Source: an uncultured Bacteroidia bacterium (GTDB taxonomy: Bacteria > Bacteroidota > Bacteroidia > Bacteroidales > UBA932). From it: a stretch of DNA of 53,369 bases. The position numbers and the translations under genes were made by a program. The notes beneath the pieces were generated by a model. It saw nothing but the letters and a program-made list of their open reading frames with translations, was not told where the DNA came from and ran no database searches. Location of the stretch: NCBI GenBank assembly GCA_902778105.1, contig CACYWN010000013.1, positions 1 to 53,369 of the forward strand, in the 5' to 3' direction. Positions 22,345-33,500 of this stretch are shown here, one piece after another; position 1 is the stretch's first letter, and every line of letters starts with the position of its first letter.

Positions 22345-25300
22345 ATGAAACGCCCGTTATTCCTGCTTTTCCTTTCTTTCCTGGCCACCCTGGCCCTCGG
22401 GGCGGAACCGGTGATGCCCGTCCAGACCCAGCGCCTGACGACCGGACAGGGCCTCTCCAACAACTTCATCGTATCCCTGGACATCGACCGCTACGGGGCG
22501 GTGTGGATCGGGACAGAGGAGGGAATGAACCGGTTCGACGGGGTCTCCGTCCATAATTATACCCAGGCGTCGGGCATCATCCCCGGAAACAACCTGAACC
22601 AGGTGCTGGCTGACCGGAAGTCCGACGTCGTCTGGGTCGGCACCCAGCGGGCCGGGCTCGGCCGATACCACTATATGACAGGTGAGACGGACCTTTTCTA
22701 TCCGGACGGGTCCGAAACGGGCATCTCCTCCCCGGAAATCACCCACATGGAACAGGACGGGGAGGGGAATGTCTGGATCAGCACCTACCTGGACGGCATC
22801 GACCGTTACAATCCGTCGACCGGTGCCATCGACCATTTCAATTCCTCCAATGTGGAAGGGATGCTGGACTACCGCATCCATTGTTTCACGCTCGGGGCGG
22901 ATGGAAAGGTCTATATAGGTCATTTTGGAGAGGGCGTCACCGTCCTCGATCCGGCGAAGCGGACCGCGGTCCGGTATGAGGCGAATGGGCAGGAGAACGG
23001 TCTGCCTTCCAACATCATCGGCTGTGTCTACCGGGACCCGGACAACAACATCTGGTTCGGAACCTGGTCGGGGCTGGCTTTCTTCCGGCCCGTCACCCGC
23101 GATTTCCATGTCTTCAACCGGGCGAATTCCGGACTGCCGGACGGGGAAATCTTCTCCGTGATGGTCACCCGGGACCGGAAACTGCTGGTATCTCCTGATT
23201 TCCAGGGGGTCTGGAGGGCGGACCTGGATGCGATTTCCGGCCATCCCGCTTTCACCCGGCTTCCGCAGACGGAGGAGCTTTCCGACATCGGTGTCCATGC
23301 CATGTGCGAGGACGCCTTCGGTAATCTCTGGCTGGGATCCTATGGCCGCGGAGTCCTTTTCGTCAGCCGGCGGCCGAAGCCCTTCTCCGCCTATCTTTAT
23401 CCCGACCCCCTGTCCAGTTCCAGCATTACGGCAGTGTCCTTTTCCCGTGACGGAAAACTGTTCGTCGGGGGAGAAGGCGGCCGTATCGACGTCCTGGACC
23501 GCAATTTCCGGCGACTGGACGATCCGCGGTCGGGCGATACCGGGAAAAGCATCCTTTCTTCCCTGGTCGACACGGACGGAAACCTTTGGGTGGGTTCCTT
23601 TACCGGAACGACGGCCGTTTACGACGCGGCAGGCAGGAGGAAGTTTCAGGTGCCTGTCGTCGAAGTCCGCTGCATGCTCCAGCAAGGAGATTCTTTATGG
23701 CTTGGAACCGGAACCGGACTCTATCTCGCAGACCGGAAATCCGGGAATCTGCTGCACCGTTTTTCCGCGCAGGACCGCCTGCCGGAGAACTTCCTGCGGT
23801 CCCTGGCCCTCGATCCCCAAGGCAGGCTCTGGGTGGGGACTTTCGGCCGGGGGGTCATCGTCTATGACCGGAACATGGAGACGGTTGCCCATTTCCAGAC
23901 AGGATCGGTTTCTTCGGCCAACATGGTCCTGGACCTGCTGGCTGACCGGGAAGGAAGGATGTGGGCGGCGACCGGACGGGGACTGGTCCGGTATGACCTG
24001 TCAGGCCCTGTCCCTGTCGTGGATTCCACTTTTTCGGTCCGGACGCCGCTCCGGTCCGAATTCATCCGCGCCCTGGTGGAGGACCGGGACGGTGACATCT
24101 GGTTCGCCACCAACCTTTCCATCTGCCGGTATGACAGGAACGACGGGGAAGTTACGGAATTCGGCTATCGGAACAATATCGCCCCGGGCAATTACCAGAA
24201 CGGGGCCGCCGCCATCCGGGATGACGGCTATCTCTGCTTCGGCTCCACCGAGGGCATCACCGTCTTTTACCCCGGGAATGTCAAGCGCGGGGATGTCCCT
24301 CCCCGGGTCCATTTTTCGGAACTGGGCATCTTTACTTCCGTGTCCCAGGAACAGGACCGGCAGACCGTCTTTCTGGGGAACCGGAAGGAAATCGTCCTGA
24401 ACCACCGCCAGAACAATTTCTTCATTTCCTTCGCTCCCGACGACTTCGGCCTGATGGACCAGACCGAGTTTTCCTGGCGGATCGGCAGCGGGGACTGGTA
24501 TCCGGCGGAGAACAGCCATGTGCTGAATTTCCGTCAGTTGCCTCCCGGCAAATATCTCCTCCAGGTCCGTTCCCGCCTTATCAATGATGACTGGAGCCGC
24601 GATGTGGCTTTCCTCCAGATCCGGATTACGCCCCCTTGGTGGCTGTCGAAGGTCGCCTTGATTCTGTATGCCCTGTTTGCCTTGCTCCTGGCTGGAATCG
24701 TGGTCGCCGCCCTCTTTGCGCGGGCACGCCGGAGGAACAACCTGAAGCAGGAACAGGCGGCCGCCCGGATGGAACAGGAAGCCAATGAGGAACGCTTGCG
24801 GTTCTATACCAACATCACCCACGAACTGAGGACCCCGCTGACCCTGATCATCAGCCCTGCCGAGGACCTGAAGAACGACCCTTCCCTGTCGGAGAAGGCC
24901 CGGGCCAAGGTACGGGTCGTCCAGCAGAACGCCAACCGGCTCCTGGACCTGATCAATACGTTGTTGAATTTCCGGAAGACCGAGACGGAGAACATGCAGG
25001 TCCACGCCTCCTTCGGCGATCTGAGTTCCATGGTGGAAGGCGTTGGCCGCGGGTTTGTCGAGGCCAATACCCATCGGGAAACGGCCATCGTCCTCGAAGT
25101 GGAGAAGGGCATCCTCACCGAGTTCGATCCGGACATCGTGACCTCCATCCTGAACAACCTGATGTCCAACGCCTTGAAGTATACGCCTTCCGGGACGGTC
25201 ACGCTCCGTCTTTCCACCACGGAGGACGGCAGAACCGCGGAAATGAGCGTTTCGGACACGGGTTATGGCATCGCCCGGGACGAACTGGACAAGATTTTCC

Positions 25301-26292
25301 AGCGCTACTACCAGATCCGCGGGGACCATCTCGCCCAGGGTACCGGTATCGGCCTTGCGCTCGTCAAGAACCTCGTACAACTTTCCGGATGGCAGATCCA
25401 TGTGGACAGCGAACCCGGAAAGGGCAGCGTCTTCACGGTCTCCATTCCCCTGGAGGAAAGGGGGGCCGGGGAAGAAACGCCCGGACAGGAGTCCCTGACG
25501 GATCCTAGGCAGGATTCCAAACCCATCCTCGTGGTCGTGGAGGACAATGAGGACATCCGGAACTATATCCGGGAAACCCTCGGAGAGGAATATACCGTCG
25601 TCCTTGCCAAGGACGGCGCCGAGGGCTGGTCCGCCATCCTCAAGGCGGTTCCGGACCTGGTGATCAGCGATATCATGATGCCTGTGATGGATGGGATCGA
25701 GCTTTGTTCCCGTATCAAGAAAGACGTCCAGGTGAGTCATATCCCGGTGGTCCTCCTTACGGCGAAAGACACGGATGAAGCCCGGAGCGAAGGCTATGAG
25801 GCGGGTGCCGATTCCTATTTGACCAAGCCTTTCACCGCCAGTATGCTCCGGAGCCGTGTCCGGAACCTGCTGGAATCCCGCAAGCGCCTGGCCGAACAGT
25901 TCGGGAGCGCCATCCAGGGCCGGGAGGAACAGGAAGTTGCGGCCACATCCTTCCTGGCGATTGACAATGAATTCGTCCGGCGGATCACCGAACTCATCGA
26001 GGAGAATCTCTCTTCCGAGAACCTGGACGTGGCCTGGCTGTCGGAAAACCTCCACATGAGCGTTTCCACGCTCTACCGCAAGATGAAATCGCTCCTGGGG
26101 ATTTCCGCCAACGAATACATCCGGAAGATCCGGATGCGGAAGGCGGCCGAGATGCTGGCCTCCGGGAATTTCAACGTCTCCGAGACGGCCTGGAATGTCG
26201 GTATCAACAGTCTCATCTATTTCCGGCAGTGTTTCCGGGAAGAGTATGGCTGTTCCCCGTCCGAATACCGGCGCATGAAGAATCCTTCCTGA
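22345..26292 (+). CDS. Hybrid two-component system regulator (HTCS) of the PUL
   Basis: A 1315-residue one-protein sensor and activator. Signal peptide (1-21); periplasmic beta-propeller repeats of the Reg_prop type (about 30-650, WIGTEEGMNRFDG, WVGTFGRGVIVYD); Y_Y_Y domain (about 665-755); membrane segment (about 768-790); histidine kinase with His826 in NITHELRTP, Asn942 in the N box and GTGIGLALVKN; receiver domain with Asp1109 (ISDIMMP); and a C-terminal AraC-type helix-turn-helix (about 1210-1312). It should bind an oligosaccharide in the periplasm and activate the divergent operon. An open extension to a TTG at 22309 is rejected because the signal peptide starts at 22345. The next gene follows after 15 bases. 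Confidence 0.95.
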   Translation: MKRPLFLLFLSFLATLALGAEPVMPVQTQRLTTGQGLSNNFIVSLDIDRYGAVWIGTEEGMNRFDGVSVHNYTQASGIIPGNNLNQVLADRKSDVVWVGTQRAGLGRYHYMTGETDLFYPDGSETGISSPEITHMEQDGEGNVWISTYLDGIDRYNPSTGAIDHFNSSNVEGMLDYRIHCFTLGADGKVYIGHFGEGVTVLDPAKRTAVRYEANGQENGLPSNIIGCVYRDPDNNIWFGTWSGLAFFRPVTRDFHVFNRANSGLPDGEIFSVMVTRDRKLLVSPDFQGVWRADLDAISGHPAFTRLPQTEELSDIGVHAMCEDAFGNLWLGSYGRGVLFVSRRPKPFSAYLYPDPLSSSSITAVSFSRDGKLFVGGEGGRIDVLDRNFRRLDDPRSGDTGKSILSSLVDTDGNLWVGSFTGTTAVYDAAGRRKFQVPVVEVRCMLQQGDSLWLGTGTGLYLADRKSGNLLHRFSAQDRLPENFLRSLALDPQGRLWVGTFGRGVIVYDRNMETVAHFQTGSVSSANMVLDLLADREGRMWAATGRGLVRYDLSGPVPVVDSTFSVRTPLRSEFIRALVEDRDGDIWFATNLSICRYDRNDGEVTEFGYRNNIAPGNYQNGAAAIRDDGYLCFGSTEGITVFYPGNVKRGDVPPRVHFSELGIFTSVSQEQDRQTVFLGNRKEIVLNHRQNNFFISFAPDDFGLMDQTEFSWRIGSGDWYPAENSHVLNFRQLPPGKYLLQVRSRLINDDWSRDVAFLQIRITPPWWLSKVALILYALFALLLAGIVVAALFARARRRNNLKQEQAAARMEQEANEERLRFYTNITHELRTPLTLIISPAEDLKNDPSLSEKARAKVRVVQQNANRLLDLINTLLNFRKTETENMQVHASFGDLSSMVEGVGRGFVEANTHRETAIVLEVEKGILTEFDPDIVTSILNNLMSNALKYTPSGTVTLRLSTTEDGRTAEMSVSDTGYGIARDELDKIFQRYYQIRGDHLAQGTGIGLALVKNLVQLSGWQIHVDSEPGKGSVFTVSIPLEERGAGEETPGQESLTDPRQDSKPILVVVEDNEDIRNYIRETLGEEYTVVLAKDGAEGWSAILKAVPDLVISDIMMPVMDGIELCSRIKKDVQVSHIPVVLLTAKDTDEARSEGYEAGADSYLTKPFTASMLRSRVRNLLESRKRLAEQFGSAIQGREEQEVAATSFLAIDNEFVRRITELIEENLSSENLDVAWLSENLHMSVSTLYRKMKSLLGISANEYIRKIRMRKAAEMLASGNFNVSETAWNVGINSLIYFRQCFREEYGCSPSEYRRMKNPS

Positions 26293-26307
26293 AATACTTA
26301 AAAGAGA

Positions 26308-28101
26308 ATGAAGCATTTGATTCTGAAAACGTCGGCCTTCCTGCTCCTGGCCGGCACCCTGGCCCTCCGGGCCGAAGAGATTCCCCTTGTCGGAATCATT
26401 CCCGGGCGGAACACCGTCTCCCTGGGGGGAGAGTGGAGCTACATCGTGGACGTGCAGGAGGAAGGCTATTACGACTACCGGATGAATCCCACCCCGTGGG
26501 GCTTTTTCCAGAATGCCAAGCCCGAGACGCCCAAGGACCTCATCGAATACGATTTCGACAAGTCCGACAAGATGATGCTTCCCTCCGACTGGAACACCCG
26601 CGACCAACGGCTGTTCTTCTATGAGGGCACGGTGTGGTTCAAGAAGGATTTCACCTGGCATCCCGCGGAAGGGCGGCGTACGCTCCTGTATTTCGGCGCT
26701 GTGAACTATGAGGCCCACGTGTGGGTGAACGGCAGGAAAGCAGGACATCATGTAGGCGGCTATACGCCTTTCAACCTGGACATTACGGACCTGGTCGTGG
26801 ACGGGACCAACTTCGTGGTCGTGAAAGTGGACAACAAGCGGCACGCCGAAGACGTCCCTACGCAGATCTTCGACTGGTGGAACTACGGCGGCATCACCCG
26901 GGACATCCTGCTGGTGGACGTGGCCCCGGTCTATGTGGAGAATTACAGTCTCCAGCTGGACCGGAAGGATTACGGTCTCATCCATTGGAAAGTCAGGCTC
27001 AACGCCCCGGTGGCAGGGAAGAAGGTCCGGCTTACAGTGCCGGAACTCAAGGTGGACAAGACCGTGGTCACCGGTGCGGACGGCACGGCTTCGCTGGACG
27101 TGAAGGCCAAGCCGGAGCTTTGGTCTCCCGGGAGCCCCCGGTTGTATGAGGTCTGTGTCGATATGGACGGGGAGACGGTGAAGGACGCGATCGGATTCCG
27201 CAGCATCGAGGCGCGGGGGAAACAGATCCTGCTGAACGGGAAGCCCATTTTCCTGAAAGGAATCAGCATCCACGACGAGAAGGCCTTCGGCGGCGGCCGG
27301 GCGAATTCGGCGGAGGATGCCGCCGTCCGGCTGGGATGGGCCCGGGAGATGGGCTGCAACTTCGTCCGTCTGGCGCATTATCCGCACAACGAATACATGG
27401 TGCGGGAAGCGGAGCGGGAAGGCTTCCTGGTCTGGTCGGAGATCCCGGTCTACTGGACCATCGCCTGGACGAATCCGGCCACTTATGCCAATGCGCAGGC
27501 ACAGCTCCGGGACATGATCGAACGGGACGTGAACCGGGCGAACGTCATCATCTGGAGCATTGCCAACGAAACGCCGCATTCGCCCGAGCGGGACAGCTTC
27601 CTGGGGCGGCTGGCCGCGTATGCGCGTACGCTGGACGATACCCGGCTCATCAGCATGGCCATGGAGGTGACGTCCGCTTCCAACTTCCATAACCGCCTGC
27701 AGGACAACATGCACGAGTATGTGGACGTCGTGAGCTTCAACCAGTACATCGGATGGTACCGCGATGTGGATGACGCACCGAAGATGACCTGGGAGGTTCC
27801 CTACGAGAAACCGGTGATCGTGAGCGAGTTCGGCGGCGGTGCCAGGGCCGGCCTGCACGGGGACAAGGGCGAGCGCTGGACCGAGGAGTTCCAGGAGAAC
27901 CTGTACATCCAGAATACGGCGATGCTGGACAAGATCGACGGTCTCTCCGGCACGACCCCCTGGATCCTCAAGGACTTCCGTTCCCCGCGCCGCGTCCTGC
28001 CCGGCATCCAGGATTACTACAACCGCAAGGGCCTCGTCAGCGATGACGGACGGAAGAAGAAGGCGTTCTACGTCATGAAAGCCTGGTACGAGGGGAAATG
28101 A
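26308..28101 (+). CDS. Secreted GH2, beta-glucuronidase-like
   Basis: A 597-residue GH2 enzyme close in length to E. coli beta-glucuronidase. Signal peptide (1-22), sugar-binding domain (about 35-190), immunoglobulin-like domain (about 190-285), barrel (about 290-597). Acid/base is Glu421 (SIANETP) and nucleophile Glu507 (VSEFGGG). Asn572 and Lys574 (NRKG) reproduce the N-x-K motif that contacts the carboxylate in known glucuronidases, which favours glucuronidase over galactosidase. It is probably co-transcribed with the HTCS, 15 bases upstream. The carboxylate reading is inference from one short motif. Confidence 0.82.
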   Translation: MKHLILKTSAFLLLAGTLALRAEEIPLVGIIPGRNTVSLGGEWSYIVDVQEEGYYDYRMNPTPWGFFQNAKPETPKDLIEYDFDKSDKMMLPSDWNTRDQRLFFYEGTVWFKKDFTWHPAEGRRTLLYFGAVNYEAHVWVNGRKAGHHVGGYTPFNLDITDLVVDGTNFVVVKVDNKRHAEDVPTQIFDWWNYGGITRDILLVDVAPVYVENYSLQLDRKDYGLIHWKVRLNAPVAGKKVRLTVPELKVDKTVVTGADGTASLDVKAKPELWSPGSPRLYEVCVDMDGETVKDAIGFRSIEARGKQILLNGKPIFLKGISIHDEKAFGGGRANSAEDAAVRLGWAREMGCNFVRLAHYPHNEYMVREAEREGFLVWSEIPVYWTIAWTNPATYANAQAQLRDMIERDVNRANVIIWSIANETPHSPERDSFLGRLAAYARTLDDTRLISMAMEVTSASNFHNRLQDNMHEYVDVVSFNQYIGWYRDVDDAPKMTWEVPYEKPVIVSEFGGGARAGLHGDKGERWTEEFQENLYIQNTAMLDKIDGLSGTTPWILKDFRSPRRVLPGIQDYYNRKGLVSDDGRKKKAFYVMKAWYEGK

Positions 28102-28115
28102 CAGCCCCTGAAGGT

Positions 28116-28147
28116 ATTGCAAGTCCGCGATTCTGTGTGTAACTTTG
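28116..28147 (+). promoter_or_regulatory. Promoter of the GH94 gene
   Basis: ATTG at 28116-28119 and TAACTTTG at 28140-28147 are separated by 20 bases, close to the Bacteroidetes TTTG-N19-21-TAnnTTTG consensus. The start codon is 22 bases further on. Confidence 0.7.
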
Positions 28148-28169
28148 TCCTGTATCGACCATACAGGAC
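28147..28169 (+). promoter_or_regulatory. Perfect palindrome between promoter and start codon
   Basis: GTCCTGTAT and ATACAGGAC form a perfect 9-bp inverted repeat around CGACC. The left arm shares its first base with the end of the -7 box, and the right arm ends exactly at the ATG. It could be a repressor operator or an RNA hairpin at the very 5' end of the message that masks the start. Confidence 0.6.
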
Positions 28170-30560
28170 ATGAAAGAGTTCGGCTATTTCGACGACGCGC
28201 ACCGCGAGTACGTCATTACGGATCCCGCCACCCCGTGGCCCTGGATCAATTACATGGGGACGGAGGACTTCTTTTCCCTGATTTCCAACACCACCGGCGG
28301 CTATTGCTTCTGCAAGGACGCCAAGTTCCGCCGGATCCTCCGGTACCGCTACAACGGGGTGCCGATGGATGACGGGGGGCGCTATTTCTATATCAAGGAC
28401 GGCAATACGGTCTGGAATCCGGGCTGGAAGCCCTGCAAGACCGCCCTCGACGCCTATGAGTGCCGTCACGGCATGGGCTACACCCGGGTGACGGGGGAGA
28501 AGGACGGTCTGAAAGCCGATGTCCTCTTCTTCGTTCCCATCGGCCATCGCTGCGAGGTGCACCGGGTGAAACTCACGAACACGGGCTCGGCGAAAAAGAC
28601 CTTCCAGCTCTATTCCTTCGTGGAATGGTGCCTGTGGAACGCCTCCACCGACATGGAGAACTTCCAGCGGAACCTCTCCACCGGCGAGGTGGAAATCGAC
28701 GGGAACGTCCTCTATCACAAGACCGAATACCGCGAACGCCGCGACCATTACGCCTTCTTCGGCGTGAACCGTCCCTTCGACGGGTTTGACACGGACCGGG
28801 AAACCTTCATCGGCCTGTACAACGGTTTCGAGGCGCCGCAGCAGGTCCTCGCCGGCACTTCCGGAAACTCTGTGGCCCACGGCTGGAGCCCCGTCGCCTC
28901 GCACCGGTTCGACCTGACACTGGAGCCGGGAACTTCGGAGGAACTGGTCTTCGTCCTTGGCTATGTGGAGAATGCGCCGGAGGAGAAGTTTGTCGCCCCT
29001 GCCGTGATCAACAAGGCCAAGGCGCGGGCGATGATGGAAGCCTTCGCGACCGGGGAGCAGGTTGATGCGGCCTTCGCGGCCCTGAAAGCCTATTGGGACG
29101 ACCTCCTGGGGCGTTTCTCCGTGGAATCCGACGTGCCGGAACTGGACCGGACCGTGAACATCTGGAACCAGTACCAGTGCATGATCACCTTCTTCTTCAG
29201 CCGGAGTGCCAGCTATTTCGAGAGCGGCATCGGCCGGGGCATGGGCTTCCGCGATTCCAACCAGGACCTTGCCGGCATCGTCCATCTCATCCCGGAGCGG
29301 GCACGGCAGCGGATCATCGACATTGCCTCCACGCAGTTCCCGGACGGCGGCTGCTACCATCAGTACCAGCCCCTGACCAAGCGGGGCAACAACGACATCG
29401 GCGGCGGTTTCAATGACGACCCGCTGTGGCTCATCTTCGGCACGGTGGCTTATATCCGCGAAACCGGTGATTTCGGCATCCTGCAGGAGCCGGTCCCATT
29501 CGACAACAAGCCCGGGACGGAGGTTCCCCTGCTGGACCACCTGAAAATCAGTTTCAAGCACGTGACGGACAACCTGGGCCCCCACGGCCTCCCGCTCATC
29601 GGCCGGGCCGACTGGAACGACTGCCTGAACCTCAACTGCTTCTCCGACAATCCCGACGAGTCCTTCCAGACTACGGAGAACAAGACCGAAGGCTCGAAGG
29701 CGGAATCCCTGATGATCGCCGGCCTGTTCGTTGCCGAGGGACGCGATTTCGCGGAGCTCCTCTCGCATCCTTCCGTGGCCGAAGATCCCGAGTATGTGCT
29801 GGGTATCAAGGAGGCCGTGGCGGCGATGGAAGAGGCTGTGAAGAAGTACGGCTGGGATGGTGAATGGTTCCTCCGCGCCTACGACTATTACGGCCGGAAG
29901 ATCGGCTCCAAGGAGTGTGAGGAAGGAAAGGTCTTCATCGAAAGCCAGGGCTGGTGCACCATGGCCCGGATCGGGGCCGATGAGGGCCTTTGTGAGAAGG
30001 CCTTGGACTCCGCCGTCAAGTATCTGGAATGCGAGCATGGCCTGGTCCTGAACAACCCCGCTTATACGCGCTACATCAAGGATTACGGCGAAATCAGCTC
30101 CTATCCGGAAGGCTACAAGGAGAATGCCGGCATTTTCTGTCACAACAATCCCTGGGTGATCATCGGCGAGGCCATGGCCGGCCGGGCCGACGATGCCTGG
30201 CGGCATTATAAGAAGATTACCCCCGCTTTCTGTCAGGACCAGGGGCTGCGTAAGGTGGAGCCCTATGTATTCTGCCAGATGGTGGCCGGCAAGGACGCCG
30301 CCCGGCCCGGCGAAGGCAAGAACAGCTGGCTCACCGGCACGGCCGCCTGGACCTGGAAGGCCGTGAGCGAGGCCCTCCTCGGCATCAAGCCGCAGTTCGA
30401 CGGCCTGCTTGTCGAACCCTGTATTCCTATCGGTAACTACCGCGTCTATCGTCGTTTCCGGGATGCGGAATACGATCTGACCATCCGCCAGACAGGCAAG
30501 GGCGGAAAGGTCTTCATCCCCTACAAACCTGGAAAGCAAACCCTTGAAATAACTTTGTGA
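28170..30560 (+). CDS. GH94 cellobiose-type phosphorylase
   Basis: A 796-residue protein with no signal peptide, so cytoplasmic. The N-terminus ([16 protein letters not shown]) and the [14 protein letters not shown] block closely resemble cellobiose phosphorylases. The catalytic Asp484 lies in RADWNDC, inside an alpha-helical barrel that includes [14 protein letters not shown]. It should split an imported beta-1,4 disaccharide with phosphate into a sugar 1-phosphate and a free sugar, saving ATP. It has its own promoter and an unusual palindrome at the start. Its stop TGA overlaps the ATG of the next gene. The acceptor sugar could differ from glucose; cellobiose is the closest known match. Confidence 0.9.
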   Translation: MKEFGYFDDAHREYVITDPATPWPWINYMGTEDFFSLISNTTGGYCFCKDAKFRRILRYRYNGVPMDDGGRYFYIKDGNTVWNPGWKPCKTALDAYECRHGMGYTRVTGEKDGLKADVLFFVPIGHRCEVHRVKLTNTGSAKKTFQLYSFVEWCLWNASTDMENFQRNLSTGEVEIDGNVLYHKTEYRERRDHYAFFGVNRPFDGFDTDRETFIGLYNGFEAPQQVLAGTSGNSVAHGWSPVASHRFDLTLEPGTSEELVFVLGYVENAPEEKFVAPAVINKAKARAMMEAFATGEQVDAAFAALKAYWDDLLGRFSVESDVPELDRTVNIWNQYQCMITFFFSRSASYFESGIGRGMGFRDSNQDLAGIVHLIPERARQRIIDIASTQFPDGGCYHQYQPLTKRGNNDIGGGFNDDPLWLIFGTVAYIRETGDFGILQEPVPFDNKPGTEVPLLDHLKISFKHVTDNLGPHGLPLIGRADWNDCLNLNCFSDNPDESFQTTENKTEGSKAESLMIAGLFVAEGRDFAELLSHPSVAEDPEYVLGIKEAVAAMEEAVKKYGWDGEWFLRAYDYYGRKIGSKECEEGKVFIESQGWCTMARIGADEGLCEKALDSAVKYLECEHGLVLNNPAYTRYIKDYGEISSYPEGYKENAGIFCHNNPWVIIGEAMAGRADDAWRHYKKITPAFCQDQGLRKVEPYVFCQMVAGKDAARPGEGKNSWLTGTAAWTWKAVSEALLGIKPQFDGLLVEPCIPIGNYRVYRRFRDAEYDLTIRQTGKGGKVFIPYKPGKQTLEITL

Positions 30561-33500
30561 TGACGGTCAAAACGGCTTTTTCCTGCTGCTTGCTGGCTTT
30601 GGCGCTTCCCGCCGGCGCACAGTCCTATCTGGACCGGCTTCCCGATTACATCGAGAACACGTCCGTTTTCGAGGAAAACCAGGAGCCCGGGCGGGCGTTC
30701 CATCTTCCGGAGCAGTCCCTTTCCCTTAACGGAACCTGGAAGTTCGGCTATTACGAGTGTCCATCGGAGGTTCCTGCGGATTTCTTCAAGCCGGCTTTCA
30801 ATGACCGGAAGTGGCGCACCATCGAAGTCCCTTCCAACTGGGAGATGCAGGGATACGGCCAGGCCGTTTTCCGCAATGTCACCGCTCCTTTCCCGCTGCT
30901 GCCGCCTAAGGCGATGCGGGAGCGGTTCCTGGCGGCTCTGGAGACTCCGGATCTTCCGGCCAATGCCCGGGAGTATTTCCTATCCCGTCTGGGGGGCAGC
31001 GTGACGCCGCCACCCTTCGCCGTAAGTGTCCCGGAGGTTCCCGAATTCAATCCTACGGGGGCCTATCGGACTGTTTTTACCCTGCCCAGGGACTGGAAGG
31101 ACCAGCAGGTGTTCCTCCGTTTCGAGAAAGTGGCATCGGCTTCTTTCGTATGGGTCAACGGGCAGGAAGTGGGCTATAACGAAGGTGCCCAGGAACCTGC
31201 GGAGTACAATGTCACGAAGTATCTCAAGCCCGGAAAGAACACCCTGGCCGTGCTGGTGCTCAAGTACTGCGACGGCTATTACCTGGAAGGTCAGGATTAT
31301 TGGCGGCTGGCGGGCATTTTTGACGATGTGACCCTCTATGCCTCCCCGCAGGCCCGGATCTGGGACTGGCAGGTGATTACGGACTTCGGCCCGGATTTCG
31401 TGGATTCGGACCTGAGCGTCGCCGTCGATCTGCGGGGCTTTGACGTGCAGGGGAACGGATACAAGGTCGAAGCGACTGTCTCCAAGGAGGGGAAGAAGGT
31501 CGCGGAAATGGCTGGCGGCCCTGTTTCCATCGGACCGGACAGTTTCCAGACCGTGAAGCTGGCGGCGAAGGTGACGGCCCCGGAGAAATGGACGGCGGAG
31601 ACCCCGGCGCTGTACCGGCTGGACCTCGTCCTTACGGATGCGTCCGGAAAGGTCGTGGACAAGGTCGGCAAGCGCATCGGTTTCAAGAAGACGGAGATCC
31701 GCGACGGCGTCTTCTACCTGAACGGGCAGCCCATCAAGGTGAGCGCCGAGTGTTCCCACATGCAGCATCCTACGCTCGGACACGCGATGACCGAGGAGGT
31801 TGTCCGCCGCGATATGGAAATCCTCAAACAGTTCAATTTCAATGCAGTACGGACTTCCCACTATCCGCCTGTGAACGAATACCTGGACCTGGCCGACGAG
31901 TATGGCCTCTACGTCATCGACGAGACCGGGGATGAGTCCCATGCTTCGGAATATGTGTCCGACTGGCCGGAATTCACCGAAATGTACCGGGAAAGGGTGC
32001 GGCGGATGGTCCTGCGGGACCGCAACCACGCCTGCGTCCTTTTCTGGAGCGCCGGCAACGAGAGCGGCGAAGGAAACAACATCACGGAGGTCGTCAAGGA
32101 AGGCAAGCGCCTGGATCCTACCCGTTTCTGGATGTATGGCGGCAATGCGGCCAAGCATCCGGCCGAGGACATCGTCGGCCCCCGTTATCCCATTCCCCTC
32201 GAACACGAGATCGGCTATGGGCTGGACCGGGAGGACCTGCGTCCTTCCTTCATGGACGAGTATCTGTCCGTCGCCGGCAACGGCGGGGGTGCCATGGACG
32301 ATTTCTGGGAGGTAATATATGCCCATCCCAAGCTCCTGGGCGGCGCCATCTGGGATTTCGTGAGTCCGGGCCTGGAAGAACCGGTCCGCGCGCTGAAAGA
32401 CCGGTCGCCGAATGCGGTTCCGGCCCATATCATGGGCAAGGCCACCCTGGTCAATGGCCCCACGGGAAAAGCCATCGACCTCGATAAGCAGGACCAGTGG
32501 GTCCAGGTGTACCGGGCCGATGCCGTGGAAATCGCCGGCGACAGGCTCACCCTCACGCTGGATGTCCTTCCCCGGAAATACAATGTGTCGGGCGGTTATC
32601 TCCTGACCAAGGGCGAGAACCAGTACGGTCTGCGGCAATATCGCGACGAACGGCTGGATTTCTACCTGGACACGGGCAAGAAACAGGTGCTGTCCGCCGC
32701 CCTTCCCGCAGATTGGGAAGGCAAGTGGCACAATGTGACTGCCACCTACGACGGAGCCTCCATGAAACTGTATATCGACGGCTCGGAAGTCGCTTCGCAG
32801 CCTATGCAGGGACGTATCCGAAACCTTCCGCTGGCCGTCTGCATCGGCCGGAATGAGGAAACCTGCGGGCAGGAGACGGGCGTCTATACCTGTGATGCCG
32901 TCATCGACAATGTCGGCATCTTCGCCGAGGCCTTGCAGCCGGGCTCCTTCGATCCGTCCAGAGCCTCCCTCTGGCTGGACTTCGAGGAGGAGTCCGTGGA
33001 AGGTACATTCTGGACCTATGGCCTCGGGGCGCGGACCTATGGCAGTATCTGGCCGGACCGCACGCCGCAGCCAGAGATGTGGCAGATGAAAAAAAGCACC
33101 CAGCCGCTGTCCTTCCGGCTCCTGGATCCGGAACAGGGAACTGTGGAGGTGTGGAACCGGAGCCGTTTCCTGAACGCCTCGCACTATGCGACTTCCTGGA
33201 CGCTGACGGCCGATGCGGATGTGGTCGCTTCCGGTGGAATGCCGCTGGACGTGGCTCCGATGGACCGTGCCGTCGTCCGCATTCCGATGCCGCATCCGGA
33301 GGCCGTTCCCGGAAAGGAATACCGCCTGACGGTCAGTTCGGTACTGGCAGCGGATGAGGTTTGGGCCCCGAAAGGGCACGAAGTATCCTGGGACCAGTTT
33401 GAGCTGTCGTCCTGGAATGTGCCCGCTAAGCCTGTTCCCGCTTCCGGCAAAGCGAGGCTGGGACGGGATGGAAGCGGATTTACGGTTACCGGCGAAGGCT

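Noticed and set aside
30550-30557. TAACTTTG before the LamG-containing GH2 gene
   Set aside because: Ends two bases before the ATG and overlaps the GH94 stop; translational coupling explains the gene better. Same sequence as the GH94 -7 box, probably by chance.
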